Assembly: GCF_030867095.1 (NCBI RefSeq)
Contig: NC_081827.1
Coordinates: forward strand, 28,210,001 to 28,274,000
Source: Alligator mississippiensis
Lineage: Eukaryota > Chordata > Crocodylia > Alligatoridae
DNA length: 64,000 bases
Direction: 5' to 3'
Every line of letters starts with the position of its first letter. Position 1 is the first letter of the stretch. A program made the position numbers and the translations under genes. The notes below the pieces were generated by a model that was not told the origin of the DNA, did not search any database, and saw nothing but the letters and a program-made list of their open reading frames with translations. Positions 1 to 11,682 of the stretch are shown one piece after another.

Positions 1-2044
1 TTTTAAAAGATTGTGGCGGGGGGGGGGGGGGGGGTCCAGAAGCTCAAGTCATAACACAAGGCCATGATTTCACAGGGAGGAGAGTTCATGATGAGTGGTT
101 GCTCCTTAAGGAAGTGATCCTAGAAGCACAAGGGGAGTCCATCCCAACCCATAGGAAAGGTGGTAAAAGGGCTCAACAGGGAACTCATGGACCTCCTACA
201 TCTAAAAAGAGAGGCGTATAGTGGATGGAAGACAGGAAATACCACTAAGGAGGAGTCTACTGGACCGGTCCGCACCTGCAGGGAGTAATCTAGAAAAGCC
301 AAGGCTGCAACTGAACTCCATCTGGCTACACAAATCAAGGACAATAAAAAGCCCTTCTTCAGAGTTGAAAGAAAAACAAGTACAAAATTGGACCCCTGCT
401 AAACCAGCTGGGGCAGCTGACTACTGACACCCAGGAAAAAGCCAATCTGCTTAATGATTGCTTTGCATCAGTTTTTCACCAGCCCAAAGGGACCACCCTG
501 CCGAACATGATGCGGAATGACCAGGGTGAAGATGAATATATGAATATATATTGTGAGGGAGCATCTTGAGAGGCTGGACCCCCATAAATCAGCTGGTCTG
601 GATAGATTGTATCCAAAAGTGCTCAAAGAACTGGCAGACATCATAGCGCAGCCACTGGGGAGGATATTCGAGAACTCATGGTGCTCAGGTGAAGTACCTA
701 AAGATTGGAAGAGGGACAATGTGGTGCCCATCTTCAAGAAAGGGAAGAAAGAAGACCTGGGAAACTACAGGCTGATCAGTTTGAGCTCAATCCCTGGGAA
801 GATTTTGGAAAAAATTGTCAAAGAAACCATTCTTGACAGGCTAACAGAAGACAACATTCTGAGGGACAGCCAGCACGGGTTTGTTGTGGGTAGGTCTTGC
901 TTGACCAGTCTCATTCCTTCTATGACCAGGTGACCTATCACCTGGACAAAAGGGAAGAGGTTGATGTCATATATTTGGAATTTAAAAAAGCCTTTGACCT
1001 GGTGTCCTATGATGGATTGTCCTCATGGAACAATTGGGCAACTGTGGCCTCAACTACTCCACAGTCTGATGGCTGGGGAACTGGCTCTGAGGTCGGACCC
1101 AGAGAGTGGTAGTTGATGGAACCAAATCAACATGGCACTCGGTGACTAGTGGCGTCCCCTAAGGCTCCATTCTTGGACCTGTACTCTTTAATGCCTTCAT
1201 AAATGATCTGGAAACTGGTGTCAAAAGTGGACTGGCCAAGTTCACTGACAACACCAAACTTTAAGGAAGGGTGTCCACACTTGAGGATAGGCTGGTGGTC
1301 CAGGCCGACCTCAATAGGTCTGCAAGGTGGGCGGATGAAAACTTGATGGCATTCAATACAGAGAAATGCAAGGTGATCCACCTCAGGAATAAACCCCGCA
1401 TCACACTTATAGGCTTGGCAATGCTACACTCGCTAGCACCACAACTGAAAGAGACTTGGGGGTTATGACTGACCACAAGATGAATATGAACCACCAATGC
1501 AATACTGCAGCTGCCAAAGTGAACAAAACTCTGGCTTGTATCTAGCCATGCATCTTAAGCAAGATCCAGGATGTCATCCTCCTGCTGTACTCGGCCTTGG
1601 TGAGGCCACAGCTGGAGTACTGCATCCAATTCTGGGCTCCACGATATAGGAAGGAGATGGAGAAGCTTGAAAGAGTCCAGAGGAGAGCCACGTGTATGAT
1701 CAGAGGGCAAGAGAACAGGCCTTACGAAGAGAGGCTGAGACCTATGGGACTCTTCAGCCTGGAGAAGCGCAGGCTCAGGGGTGACATGGTGGCAGCCTAT
1801 AAGTACATAAGGGGTGTGCATCAGAATCTGGGGGAACACCTATTCACCAGAACACCCCAGAGGATGACAAGGTCCAACGGTCACAAACTCCTGCAAGACC
1901 GTTTTAGGCTGGACACAAGGAAAAATCTTCTTTACTGTCCGAGCCCCCAAGACCTGGAACAGACTCCCCCCAGAGGTGGTGCAAACACCTACTCTGGACA
2001 CTTTTAAGAAACATTTGGATGCTTATCTTGCTGGGATCCTTTGA
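1..2044 (+). mobile_element. CR1 LINE copy A, 5'-truncated, lacking its 3' tail
   Basis: Fragment of a CR1-clade LINE in sense orientation. It begins in the ORF2 linker between endonuclease and reverse transcriptase (compare 5,000-5,100 in the next copy) and runs to the end of ORF2. RT blocks are readable: NYRLISLSSIPGK near 760-800, SQHGFVVGRSC near 868-900 and LEYCIQFWAP near 1,612-1,640. The catalytic box near 1,237-1,254 reads KFTDNT where active copies have KFADDT, and the frame is spread over several ORFs, so the copy is dead. It is about 90 percent similar by eye to the following copy. It stops near GGGATCCT (2,036-2,043), without the 3' UTR and tail repeat. A 17-base G run at 18-34 sits at its left edge. 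Confidence 0.9.
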
Positions 2045-3000
2045 TTTGTCCCTGGCTCCAGTATGAGACGCATAGGCAGAAGCCTGTTGTGCCCCTGTTG
2101 AGCCCAGGGACCCCTAGAACCCCCAGTGGGACCCTGACCCAGACCCCCAGCACAGCCTGAGGCATCCCCCAGGCCCCTAGAGCAATGTGGTGCCATCGGT
2201 GAACCCTTCTGCGCATGCGCGCAGTTTAAAAAGGGCCTGTCAATGGCATAGCCACAATTTGTCCCTGGCTCTGGTGTGAGATGCACAGGCGGAAGCCTGT
2301 TGCACCTCTGTTGAACCCAGGGACCCCCAGGACTGCCCAGCAGGACCCCGACCCAGACCCCCAGCGCAGCCTGAGGTAGGTGGGGCCCGCGGCAGGGAGG
2401 GAGGGACCCCAACCCAGGCAGCTGCAGGGCAGCTGAGCTGGAGCCTTGGAGGGACACCCCCTCTGCCCCCGGCTCCTACGTGGCCCAGCCCCCAGGGAGT
2501 CACACAACTGGTTCTGCCCAGTGTGTGAGACAGGGGAAGCGGGGACACTCACCTGCCCCCTTCTTCTGTGGGGCAGGGACCCCCCAGCCCCTAAAGCAGC
2601 ATGGTGCCTTCAGTGAGCCCTTCTGCATATGCGCACAGTTTAAAAAGGGCCTGCCGACAGCATAGCCTCAGGTTGTCCCTGGCTCCGGTGTCAGATGCAC
2701 AGGTGGAAACCTGTTGCACCCCCGTTGACCCCAGGGACCCCCAGGAGCCCCCAGTGGGACCCCAACCTGGACCCCCAGTGCAGCCTGAGGTAGGTGGGGC
2801 CTGTGGCAGGGAGGAAGGGACCCCCAACCCAGACGGCTGCGGGGCAGCTGAGTCGGAGCTGAGGAGGGACATTTCCCCCCAGCTCCTACTTTGCCCAGCC
2901 CCCAGGGAGCCATGTGACCAGAGCCTCACGAACAGGCTGTGCAAACAGGCGTGCTTGTCTGCCTAATGTGCAAGTTAGTGCGGGCGTTTGTACAGGAAGG
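2045..3000 (+). repeat. Tandem 5' UTR monomers of CR1 copy B
   Basis: Three repeats start with TTGTCCCTGG at about 2,046, 2,259 and 2,673, so the spacings are 213 and 414 bases; the first unit lacks about 200 bases of the middle. The promoter-like box (an NRF1-like site, then TTTAAAAAGGGCC) appears twice, at 2,210-2,236 ahead of unit 2 and 2,624-2,650 ahead of unit 3. In the first of these the NRF1-like site is intact (TGCGCATGCGC); in the second it has decayed by CpG loss. The layout resembles promoter monomers known from mouse L1 elements. A regulatory role is inferred. Confidence 0.75.
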
Positions 3001-3107
3001 TGAGCAGGAGGGGGTCTCCTTCCCCTCGGGGTCTGTGACACCTCCCCCCCCCCGGCACCTCAGAGGCCTCCACCCAGACGGAGCCCCTGGTTCCAGGCTC
3101 CAGGCAG

Positions 3108-4063
3108 ATGGAGCTTCTGGCTCTCAGCTGTGGGGGCTGCCTGACACTTTTTCAGGCTCTGGGGTCCAGGAGCATGGCCACCTCCCCTTATGAGGTCTGC
3201 TCCCTTTTGGGGTCTCTGGCGCACCAGCTGGAGGAGCTCCAGGCCACAGTCCAGAGACTGCATACCATCAGGGACCGTAAGCGGGAGATAGACTTCTACT
3301 GCCAGGCCCTTCACCCCCTGGAGGCGGAGGGTAGACCAAGGTCGCCCTCCAGGACAAGGGAGGACTCGGGGACCTCCCATTCTGTCCAGCCAAGGGGTTG
3401 GACTAAGGTGGTCAAGGGCCCCAAGACCCGCCACACCAAGGTCCCCACCCCACTGGAGGTTTGCAACAGGTATCAACCTCTTGCAGCCCCAGAAGAGCCT
3501 GCCAAGCTGCCAGCTCCTGCAGGCAACACAGGCTCAACTGTAGCTACCTCCCCTGCTCTCCCTAAGACAAAACGCAAAGTGTCTGTCGTGGGAGACTCCA
3601 TCCTGAGGGGGGCTGAGGGGGCAATCTGCTGCCCTGACCCCTTAGCCCGGGAAGTCTGCTGCTTCCCAGGAGTCCATATCCACGATATTGCAGAGAAGTT
3701 CCCTGAACTCCTCCCACCCACTGACCACTACCCTATGCTCCTTATCCATGTGGACATGAATGACATGGCTCGGAGCGCTCCCAGCCAGGTCATGAGCACT
3801 ACAGGGATTTGGGAGCAGGGCTTAAGGGGTTGGGGGCACAGGTGGTGTTTTCCTCCATCCTCCCAGTCTCAGACTATGGGCTGAGGAGGGAGAGGAGGAT
3901 TGAGGTAGTAAACCAACGACTGCGGTGCTGGTGTCATTGGAAAGGCTTTGGCTTCCATGACCACAGCCTGCTCTTTGGTGAGAGAGGCAGCGAGCTGCTG
4001 GGAAGGGATGTCATCCCCCTCTTTGCTGGGGAGGAGGCTCTTCTCAGCCAGACTGGCTGACCT
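3108..4063 (+). pseudogene. CR1 copy B ORF1, SGNH/esterase-like, frameshifted
   Basis: CR1 ORF1 proteins of the esterase type bind nucleic acid and carry an SGNH-hydrolase fold. The first frame (3,108-3,884) has a leucine/glutamine-rich stretch SLAHQLEELQATVQRL that may form a coiled coil, then the nucleophile block VVGDSILRG near 3,585-3,610 and a block near 3,745-3,775 reading LIHVDMNDMAR, where the family usually has HVGTND. A frameshift near 3,800-3,830 moves the rest (AQVVFSSILPV, then GFGFHDHSLLF) into the frame that ends at 4,060. The start was taken at the first ATG upstream of the coiled-coil-like part; the true start could be further downstream. Confidence 0.75.
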
Positions 4064-4097
4064 GCTCCACCGGGCTTTAAACTAAGCCTGCTGGGGA

Positions 4098-5216
4098 ATG
4101 GGGGGGACTACCACCACTGCTGGCCCACTGAACAACCTTTGCAAAGCCAGTAGGCCAAGGCACTTAAGGGAGCCCACCCCTGCCCTAGCCCTGGAACAAT
4201 CTGTTGGCAAGGCAAGGGCCCCCAAAGGGACACTTGCTTGCCTGTACACAAATGTCAGGAGCTTGGGGAATAAACAGGATGGACTTGTTCTCCTGCTTAA
4301 CACAAATAACTATGATGTCATAGGGATAACAGAGACCTGGTGGGCTACAGGTATAGATGACTGGGCCACAGGTATAGATGGCTATATCCCGTACAGGAGA
4401 GATCGAGTGGACAAAAGGGGTGGGAGTGTAGCTCTCTATGTCAAGGAAAGCTATGTGTCCCTGCAAGCTGACATTGGTGCCAAGGGTGGATGATTGGAGA
4501 CCCTCTAGGTTAAAATCCATGGGGAACATGGCACAGGGGACACTATGGTGGGAGACTATTACAGGCCTCATACCCAGGATCAAGAGCTTGAGCAGGAGTT
4601 CACCAGGGAGTTGCCTGAAGCCATGCGCTCCTGGTGCATGGTTGTCACGGGATACCTCAACTACCAAGACATCTCATGGGAAGAGCACTTGGCTAAATCC
4701 GAATGGTCGCAAAGTTTTTTCACGTGCATGGATGAGCTTTATCAGATACAAGAAGTCTATGGGCTAACGAGAGGTAAGGCACTGCTCGACCTGGTACTGG
4801 CAAAGACCAGCAACCTAATGTTTGAAGGGAAGCTGGGTGACAGTGACCACGAGCTGATCACCTTCACCATCTGCCGTAAAGCTGGCAAGTCAGTCAGCAA
4901 TACAGAAGTCCTTGACTTCAGGAAAGCTGACTTTGACAAGCTCAAGAGGCTTGTCAGTGAGGCCCTAAGGGACCACGATCCAAAGGGGAGGGGAGTTCAG
5001 GATGAGTGGTTGCTCCTCAAGGCAGCGATCCTGGATGCACAAGCAAAGTCTATCCCATCTCAGAGGAAAGGCAGCAAAAGGGCACAGCAGCCCCCTTGGC
5101 TCTGCAGGGAACTAGCTTACCTCCTACATTTAAAAAGAAAGACCTACAAAGGATGGAGGACTGGATTCATCTCCAAGGAAGAATATTCTGCACTGGTCTG
5201 GACCTGCAGGGACTGA
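4098..5216 (+). pseudogene. CR1 copy B ORF2, endonuclease part
   Basis: N-terminal apurinic/apyrimidinic-type endonuclease of CR1 ORF2, which nicks target DNA for target-primed reverse transcription. Visible blocks: CLYTNVRSLGNKQD and IGITETWW (metal-binding Glu) near 4,236-4,343, GGSVALYVKE near 4,420-4,450, and GKLGDSDHELITF with the catalytic SDH near 4,831-4,865. The block usually written GDFNYPDI is GYLNYQDI here, losing an Asp expected at the active site. A short duplication gives ATGIDDWATGIDGY. At least one frameshift lies between 4,490 and 4,545. A linker follows with the PPWLCREL motif near 5,090-5,110. Confidence 0.8.
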
Positions 5217-5499
5217 ACCGGGAAAGCCAAGGCTGCAACACAACTCCAACTGGCTACAAGTATCAAGGACAATAAAAAGTCCTTTTTTAGATATGTGGAG
5301 ACCTGGAGGAAAAGCAAGGGCACAACTGGACCCCTGCTAAACCAGATGGGACAACTGGTAACTGACGCCCAAGAAAAAGCCAACTTGCTAAAGGGGTACT
5401 TTGCATCAGTTTTTCAATAGTCCCAAGGGACACCCCTGCCCATTACGGGAGGGGAGTACCTGGGTGAGGGAGATTCCTTACCTTCCATCAATGCTGACC

Positions 5500-6905
5500 T
5501 CATGAAGGAACACCTTGAGAGGCTGGACACCTTCAAGTCAGCCAGCTCTGACAGCTTACACCCCAGGGTACTCAAGAAGCTGGCAAGCATCATAGCTCAG
5601 CCCCTGGCATGGGTCTTTTGAGAACTCCTGGTGCTCTGGTGAAGTGCCCGAAGACTGGAAGAAGGCCAGTGTGGTGCCTATCTTCAAAAAAGGGAGGAAA
5701 GTGGATCTGGCAAACTACAGGCCCATCAGCTGACCTCTATCCCGGGGAAGGTCTTAGAAAAGATTATCAAAGAGGCCATTCTTAACAGCATGGCCAATGA
5801 CAATATTCTGAGGGATAGCCAGCACGGGTTTGTTGTGGGTAGGTCTTGCTTGACCAATCTCATTTCCTTTTACAACCAGGTGACCTATCACCTGGACAAG
5901 GAAGAAGAGATTGATGTCATATATCTTGATTTAAAAAAGCCTTTGATCTGGTATCCCATGATCACCTCTTGGCAAAACTGGCCAACTGCGGCCTCAGCTT
6001 CACTACAATCCACTGGCTGGGGAATTGGCTCCGTAGTCGGACCCAGAGGGTGGTAGTTGACGGAAGACAATTGTCGTGGTGTGCTGTGACCAGTGGGGTC
6101 CCTTCAAGGCTCAGTCCTTGGGCTTACACTATTCAACATCTTCATTAATGAGGTGGACATTGGTGTCAGAAGCAGACTGGCCAAGTTTGCTGATGACACC
6201 AAACTTTGGGGTAAAGCGTCCATACCTTAGAACAGATGGGCGATCCAGGCTGACTTTGACAGGCTCAGAAAATGAGTGGATGAGAACCTGATGGTGTTTA
6301 ACACTGAAAAATGCAAGGTTCTCCAACTTGGGAAGAAAAACCTGCAGCATGCTTATAGGCTCGGCAGTGCTACACTGGCTAGCACTATGGATAAAAGGGA
6401 CTTGGGGGTCATGATTGACCACAAGATGAACATGAGCCTTCAATGCGATGCTGCGGCTAGTAAAGCAAGCAAAACACTGGCTTGCATCCATAGATGCTTC
6501 TCAAGCAAATCCCACGATGTCATTTTCCTGTTGTACTCAGCTTGGTGAGGCCGCAGCTGGAGTACTGCATCCAGTTTTGGGTTCCACAATTCAAAAAGGA
6601 TGTGGAGAAGCTTGAGAGAGTGAAGAGGAGAGCCACGTGCATGATCAGAGGTCAGGAAAACAGACCTTATGATGAGAGGCTGAGAGCCATGGGACTCTTC
6701 AGCCGGGAAAAGTACAGAGTCAGGGGTTATCTTGTAGCTGCCTAGGGTGCTCATGAGGGTCTGGGGGAACATCTGTTCACCATGACCGTTTCAGGCTTGA
6801 CATAAGGAAGAACTTCTTTTCTGTCCGAGCCTCCAAGGTCTGGAATAGATTGCCACTGGAGGCAGTTCAAGCAACTACTTTGAATGCCTTCAAGAGAAAT
6901 TTAGA
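5500..6905 (+). pseudogene. CR1 copy B ORF2, reverse transcriptase part
   Basis: Non-LTR reverse transcriptase domain and C-terminal region. Readable blocks: NDNILRDSQHGFVVGRSC near 5,797-5,850, the catalytic box KFADDTKLWG near 6,182-6,213 with both Asp present, and LEYCIQFWVP near 6,558-6,590. Reading passes through several frames (5,790-6,056, 6,276-6,548 and 6,494-6,745), so it cannot be expressed as one protein. ORF2 stops just before the 3' UTR. Confidence 0.85.
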
Positions 6906-6928
6906 TGTTTATCTTGCTGGGATCCTAT

Positions 6929-7112
6929 GACCCCTGCTGACTTCCTGCCCCTGGGGCAGGGGGCTGGACTTGAAGATCTTCCGAGGTCCCTTCCAGCCTT
7001 AAAGTCTATGAAATCTGTGACCCTATCTGACTTCCTGCCCCTTGGGCAGGGGGCTGGACCCGATGATCTTATGAGGTCCCTTCGCACCCTAATTTCTATG
7101 AAATCTATGAAA
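6929..7112 (+). repeat. Duplicated 3' UTR of CR1 copy B
   Basis: Two tandem units (about 6,929-7,018 and 7,019-7,112), each with CTGACTTCCTGCCC, then GGGCAGGGGGCTGGAC, then GAGGTCCCTT, and each ending in a CTATGAAAT-type tail. The CR1 3' end is the RT recognition region, so an extra copy is unusual. Confidence 0.8.
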
Positions 7113-8480
7113 TAACTACAATAAAGTATTTTGAATTTTTGTGGGTATGTTTTCTTAATAAAAATACATCGTTAATCGAAACAAAAATTTGTGTGGGAAC
7201 TTTTCATTTTGATTGGAATGTTTCAGTTTTTCAGCAAAAACCCACAGGAACTGAAAAAGTTTTTTGCAGCAAAAAAAATTTGGTTTTCTATACAAAATAT
7301 TTGAGTTTTAAGTTCTAACATTTCATTAAAAACTGAAAAATATCACAGGAAATATAAATGAAACTATATTTCAAAATTGGCTGTAAAAAAAAGAATTGCC
7401 ATTTTTGGCCCAGCTTCGGTTTATAGTAAAAATATGCAGTATATTAAACATTTTTAAGCACACTATGATGTACAAAAAGAAAGGAAAATGACAATTTATA
7501 GTTAATTCAGCCCCTTTTTATTTTATTATCTTTAAATTATGACAACTACGGGGATATGTTTGGTGGTGAGTCAGTTTTCCTTTTTCTGAATCAGATAAAA
7601 AAGAGACATCAAGTTTCCATATGCTGCCACAAGCCTAATCTGCAATGATCTTGCATAGATAGCAGGACTTCAGTTTTCAAAAGCAATTAAAGCACTGAGG
7701 GAACATAATGATAACTTATCATTACATTATAGTTTAAGTTAATTATATGCAAACATATCAATCTTACCACTGCAAAGTCACAGGTAGGTGGGGAGGGCCT
7801 TTTTCTTCTCCTACCCTCTAAGATTTGATAAGATTTAATCAAACTTGTGCTTCAGGATCATGAACAACCCATAAAAATCAGCGAAAAATGCTTGTCTCTA
7901 AAATCCATAACAAACTGGAGCTATCTGAAAAAAACTAAGAATCGGTGAGCTTGATGGACAGACAGAGAGCAGAGATGGGCCACTTGGTGTCTGTGTGGGA
8001 GTGCAGTACCCTGCAGGTTGCTCCTGTCAAGGCACTGTGGCTAATTTGTAATCTCCTCCCCACTCCCCAGCCATGTGCTGTTGCTGTGTCCCTGGCCGCT
8101 GACAGATGTGCAGGCCCCTGCTGTAACTCATGATGCTTTACATGAAGTGCCATAAGTTAGAGCACCCCCTGACCCAACATGTATTTATTTACCTGTTAGA
8201 TCACAGGGGCAGGGGTGGTAGGGATTGAGCCTTCCTGCAGGCTATAATAGCTGCTTGTCTTGAATGTACAGGGATGTACAGGGAGGGTGGTGGTGCAGCT
8301 GGGGTGGAACTGTGGGGCTGTGAATGGGGAGAGGTGGTGGTGTGTGAGCATGGGGGGCAGCATACTGTGGGGTGCAGCTGGGGTTATTAGGGTGTGGGAG
8401 TAAGTAAAGGACTCCTGGGGCAGGGATAGCATGGTATAAAACCATTGCTGCAGTCAAGCAGGATTGCATACCCAAGAAAT
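7113..8480. other. Intergenic, no gene seen
   Basis: AT-rich to about 7,760, then mixed sequence. No coding pattern, splice-flanked open segment or clear repeat end was found. Around 8,240-8,410 the plus strand is G-rich with GGTGGTG-type runs. Confidence 0.5.
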
Positions 8481-8570
8481 TTATTTTTCCTGATAATCTG
8501 ATAACCCGCAAATTTCTTATTGCCAACCAATTTTTTTTTTACTATGGTTGATATTAAATGCCTAAATTTG

Positions 8571-8643
8571 AACATGACACATCTTACTGCCTTCCAGTAA
8601 AAAAGTTTGGCTGTCAGTAAAATGTTTGGAGATTGTCAGTAAA
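8571..8643 (+). repeat. Left arm of a distant inverted repeat
   Basis: About 73 bases with the motif CAGTAAAAAAGTTTGG that match, in reverse complement, 10,832-10,907. The element behind it is not identified. Nearby GGGTTGGCAACCCTG (8,657-8,671) resembles hAT-type termini. Confidence 0.55.
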
Positions 8644-8679
8644 GGATATTTTCTTGGGTTGGCAACCCTGTTCAGAATA

Positions 8680-9560
8680 GACAGGTCCCCCTCTTTCACT
8701 TTATAAAACTGAACAATTGATACTGTGAAACTTCAGATACAAGTCACTGCCAGAGACTGGATGCTGAGTAATCAACCTTAAGGTCATAACCATATCCAAG
8801 GAAACAACTTTTTTTACAACCTAGGCTGGTAGAGTCACAGTCTATGGCAAGAGGACCTAGTTGTTGGTTGCTTGTCAGGCTATCTACAAGCATTACATTT
8901 CTACAGGGAGAATTGTTGTTCTCCCAGTAAAAATAACAAGCACAGAAGTGTTTGTTAAATTTCTTCTGCGGAAATCTGCCACTTCTGGGAGATGATCTTC
9001 AAGGTGCCAACCTGGAATATCTCCCTTGCAAAAGAATTTCTCTTGCAAGAATGGACCTTTGTATTCTCCCATTCTGGCCTGGTCTAGGAGGAGAAGGGAA
9101 CAGGAAGTGGGGCTTTGCAGTATTGCTGGTCTGGAAAACTGTTTGGAGGCTTTGCTCCTTGTTCCCTCAAATCCCAGAGGGGCTGTGAGTGCCAGTTTGA
9201 AGTGCCCTGGGGGGTAGAAGCCCCCCCTGCCTCTCCCTGTGTGATATTTCAGAGCCTTGTGTAGCCCTGCGCGTGGGTTCCCCACCAGCAGACAGTTTAA
9301 GACCCATGACACCAGTCCCCTTGGGACCAGGAGAAGGGGAATAGCCTCTGTTCCCTACACCTTCCCCAGACTGATCCTTGCTCTTAGGAAGGTGAGGAGA
9401 CCAGGGGAGAGGTGGCAACTGCAGGCTGAATACTTGTACTGCTGTCTTTCCTAGAACAATTTCTAGTGATGGAAATTTCTCAAAAATTTCCACCATTAGA
9501 AATGAACACCTGAACATAGTCTCAGGCAGCTGGACATGGGAAGAGTCTATTCTGCTCCAC
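8680..9560. other. Intergenic, no gene seen
   Basis: Open frames here are short, overlap on both strands and show no recognisable domain. There is no clear repeat family. Confidence 0.45.
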
Positions 9561-9565
9561 TAGGG

Positions 9566-9774
9566 GCATATGTAGACGAAACGGGGGCCCCTAAATTGAA
9601 GCAGTGAGTTTTAAAAAACACGGCTTCAATTTAGGGCTGATTAAACCCCTGTGTCATGCACACAACCCACTGGCTTACCTACCTCTCCAGGGGGGAGGAG
9701 AAGGTAAGCTGCAGGCGGGTAGAGCCATCCCTGGACTGCAGAGGAGGGGCTGGTGCTTCCCTCTGTGGCAGTGG

Positions 9775-9808
<34 letters not shown>

Positions 9809-10271
9809 AGACAGCACCTGTCTGCAGGCACCTGGCTCGGGTAGTCCTGTGGAGCACCGCAGCTGCAAAGGGAAGTGCTGGGCCCCCACACAGCTCAGAC
9901 AGGCAGGCAGGCTCCAGGGGTGAAAAGAAAAAAGATCAGGCTTGCTGCTTTTGTTGGGTAAAGCTTCCTTTTCTGGGCTGCTGCCAGGCTGCCTACAGGG
10001 CTTCCCGCAGAGCTGTGGAGCTGCACAGAGCCCGATGCTTCACTCTGCAGCTGTAGGGGCAGGAAACTAAAACTCCTCGAAGGAGTTTTAGTTTGCTGTG
10101 CCCCAAGTCATGTAAGGTGCATTACACTGCTGAATTTCCTACAGCAGCTGGAATGAATGCGCAATTTGCCGCCAAGGCGTGCAAACACCGACACCATTAA
10201 AGCAGTGCAAAAGCATTTAGCCCGCTTTAAAGTATCGTGCACACACACCTCTTGTTTCATATACACACGGC
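9566..10271 (+). mobile_element. Non-autonomous DNA transposon, family 1, copy 1
   Basis: A 706-bp element with imperfect terminal inverted repeats: GGCATATGTAGACGAAAC on the left and the complement of GCCGTGTGTATATGAAAC on the right. The interior matches 34,500-35,159 along its whole length, including the stretches CCTAAATTGAAG and GCCCCAAGTCAT. It holds no transposase. A 31-base C run lies at 9,778-9,808. No convincing target duplication is seen, so the superfamily is unassigned. Confidence 0.8.
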
Positions 10272-11551
10272 CTCGGGCACTCCATCCCCACCACCCAGGT
10301 ATATTCACTCCAGTTAGGCGTTATGTAGAAAACCCATTGTCTGAGGGGTAACATAGGAACCTCCAGATGACCTGTGTGGCATTTAACACAGTGTTCGTAA
10401 ACACATTGCCCTCTACTGACAGAAGTTCATAGCTGCACTGTTTTTTTCTCTTGCCCAAGTTAAGGCTGAATCACACTGTCAAGGCAGTAGAGACAAGTCT
10501 GTATTGTGCTGCCCTGCTTTCCCACTCTCATGATGTCCGGAAAGCTTTATTCTCCAGGAATCTTAATCCGTCACCTTTTGTAAATACTAACAGTCACACT
10601 GTAATAAAAGGCAGTGGTGGAAGAGTGGAACTATACCAGCCAATTATAATCTCAATGTTGGTAAAAGGAGGAACAGCAGCAAAATAAAAACTGAGCAAAT
10701 AACATCTCTTAAAAATGAACTTAAGAACAATAAAAAAGCAATACATTTATAATGGTTTTCTGCACCAGGATTGGGATCTTTATTGTCTTGTAAAATGACT
10801 CAGATTGTAAAACCTTTCTTTTAAAATTTCTTTTACTGACAATCTGCAAACTTTTTACTGACAACCAAACTTTTTTACTGAATGGCAGTAACATGTGTCA
10901 TATTTTTCCCATACTGAAATGCTGGCAAAGTTTGTGAGAAGGTCCAGAAAGTGTGGGACTAGTGGAAGCAAACTAAGCGATTCAGATATGTTTTGAAAGA
11001 TTACACAGGTAACAAGTGAATGGGAGGGTAAACATTTTGTTAAATTACCAGTGGGAAAAATATAGAGGGTAGAAACAAGGTGACAGTCCTTAAATGCATG
11101 GGAAGATGTGGTTTTTCTTAGGACATGCAGCTTTTCTTAGGACAATGCAGAGAGAGACCAGACAAAGTTATGGTGGGGTACCTTTTCCCCATGAGAAATC
11201 CCCTACCATTTGGTTATATGGTGAGTTTTGCCTTCTCATAAAATATAGTGAAGTGTCTTCCTACTAACCTGGCAGATACCCAAATTGCCTAGGCCTGCAG
11301 AAATCCAAGGCCATCAATGTGACTACAGCTGCTGTAGTCACTGATTAAATCTCTCCCTCACAGAGCAGACAACTTCAGCTACTTTGTGCCAAGGACTCCT
11401 CTTGACTGTGGTTGCTCCTAGAACCATCAGGACTCTGTGAACAAGATAAATATATTTGTAATGGCTGTTGGGTAAGAGAGAAAAACAGTGCAGTCTCTGG
11501 CCCACCGTTCCTGTTCCTCACTTACCTAGTCCTTGTTCTTTTTCTTGATGT
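10272..11551. other. Intergenic, mostly unassigned
   Basis: Contains the right arm of the distant inverted repeat (10,832-10,907). No gene-like signal otherwise. Confidence 0.45.
10832..10907 (-). repeat. Right arm of the distant inverted repeat
   Basis: Reverse-complement match of 8,571-8,643, including CCAAACTTTTTTACTG and CATGTGTCAT. The arms lie about 2.3 kb apart, either as ends of one larger element or as two separate insertions. Confidence 0.55.
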
Positions 11552-11680
11552 CATAGAATCACAAAGCAGTATCCCACCATAGGGCTGGAAGGGACCTTCA
11601 GATGTCATCCAGTCCAACCCTCCACCACAGGCACGATCATCCCTATCTAAACCACCCTATGCAAATCCATTGTTGAACCC
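11552..11680 (-). mobile_element. CR1 3' end fragment, antisense
   Basis: Starts with the CR1 tail complement (CATAGAATCA) and continues with GGGCTGGAAGGGACCTTCAG and CATCCAGTCCAACCC, the standard complement of the CR1 3' terminus. Confidence 0.85.
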
Positions 11681-11682
11681 AA

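Larger units (their letters stand above)
2045..7112 (+). mobile_element. CR1 LINE copy B, nearly full length
   Basis: Longest CR1 in the window, with every part in order: GC-rich tandem 5' monomers (2,045 to about 3,000), ORF1 with an esterase-like domain (about 3,108-4,063), ORF2 with an apurinic-type endonuclease and reverse transcriptase (about 4,098-6,905), and a 3' UTR ending in repeats of the CTATGAAAT type, the usual CR1 tail. ORF1 and ORF2 are both interrupted, so it is an immobile copy. Most CR1 copies are heavily 5'-truncated, so retention of the 5' monomers is noteworthy. It abuts copy A directly. Confidence 0.9.

Noticed and set aside
2004-2966. Overlapping open frames in the CR1 5' monomers
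   Set aside because: They are frame shadows of a GC-rich tandem repeat on both strands and have no recognisable protein.
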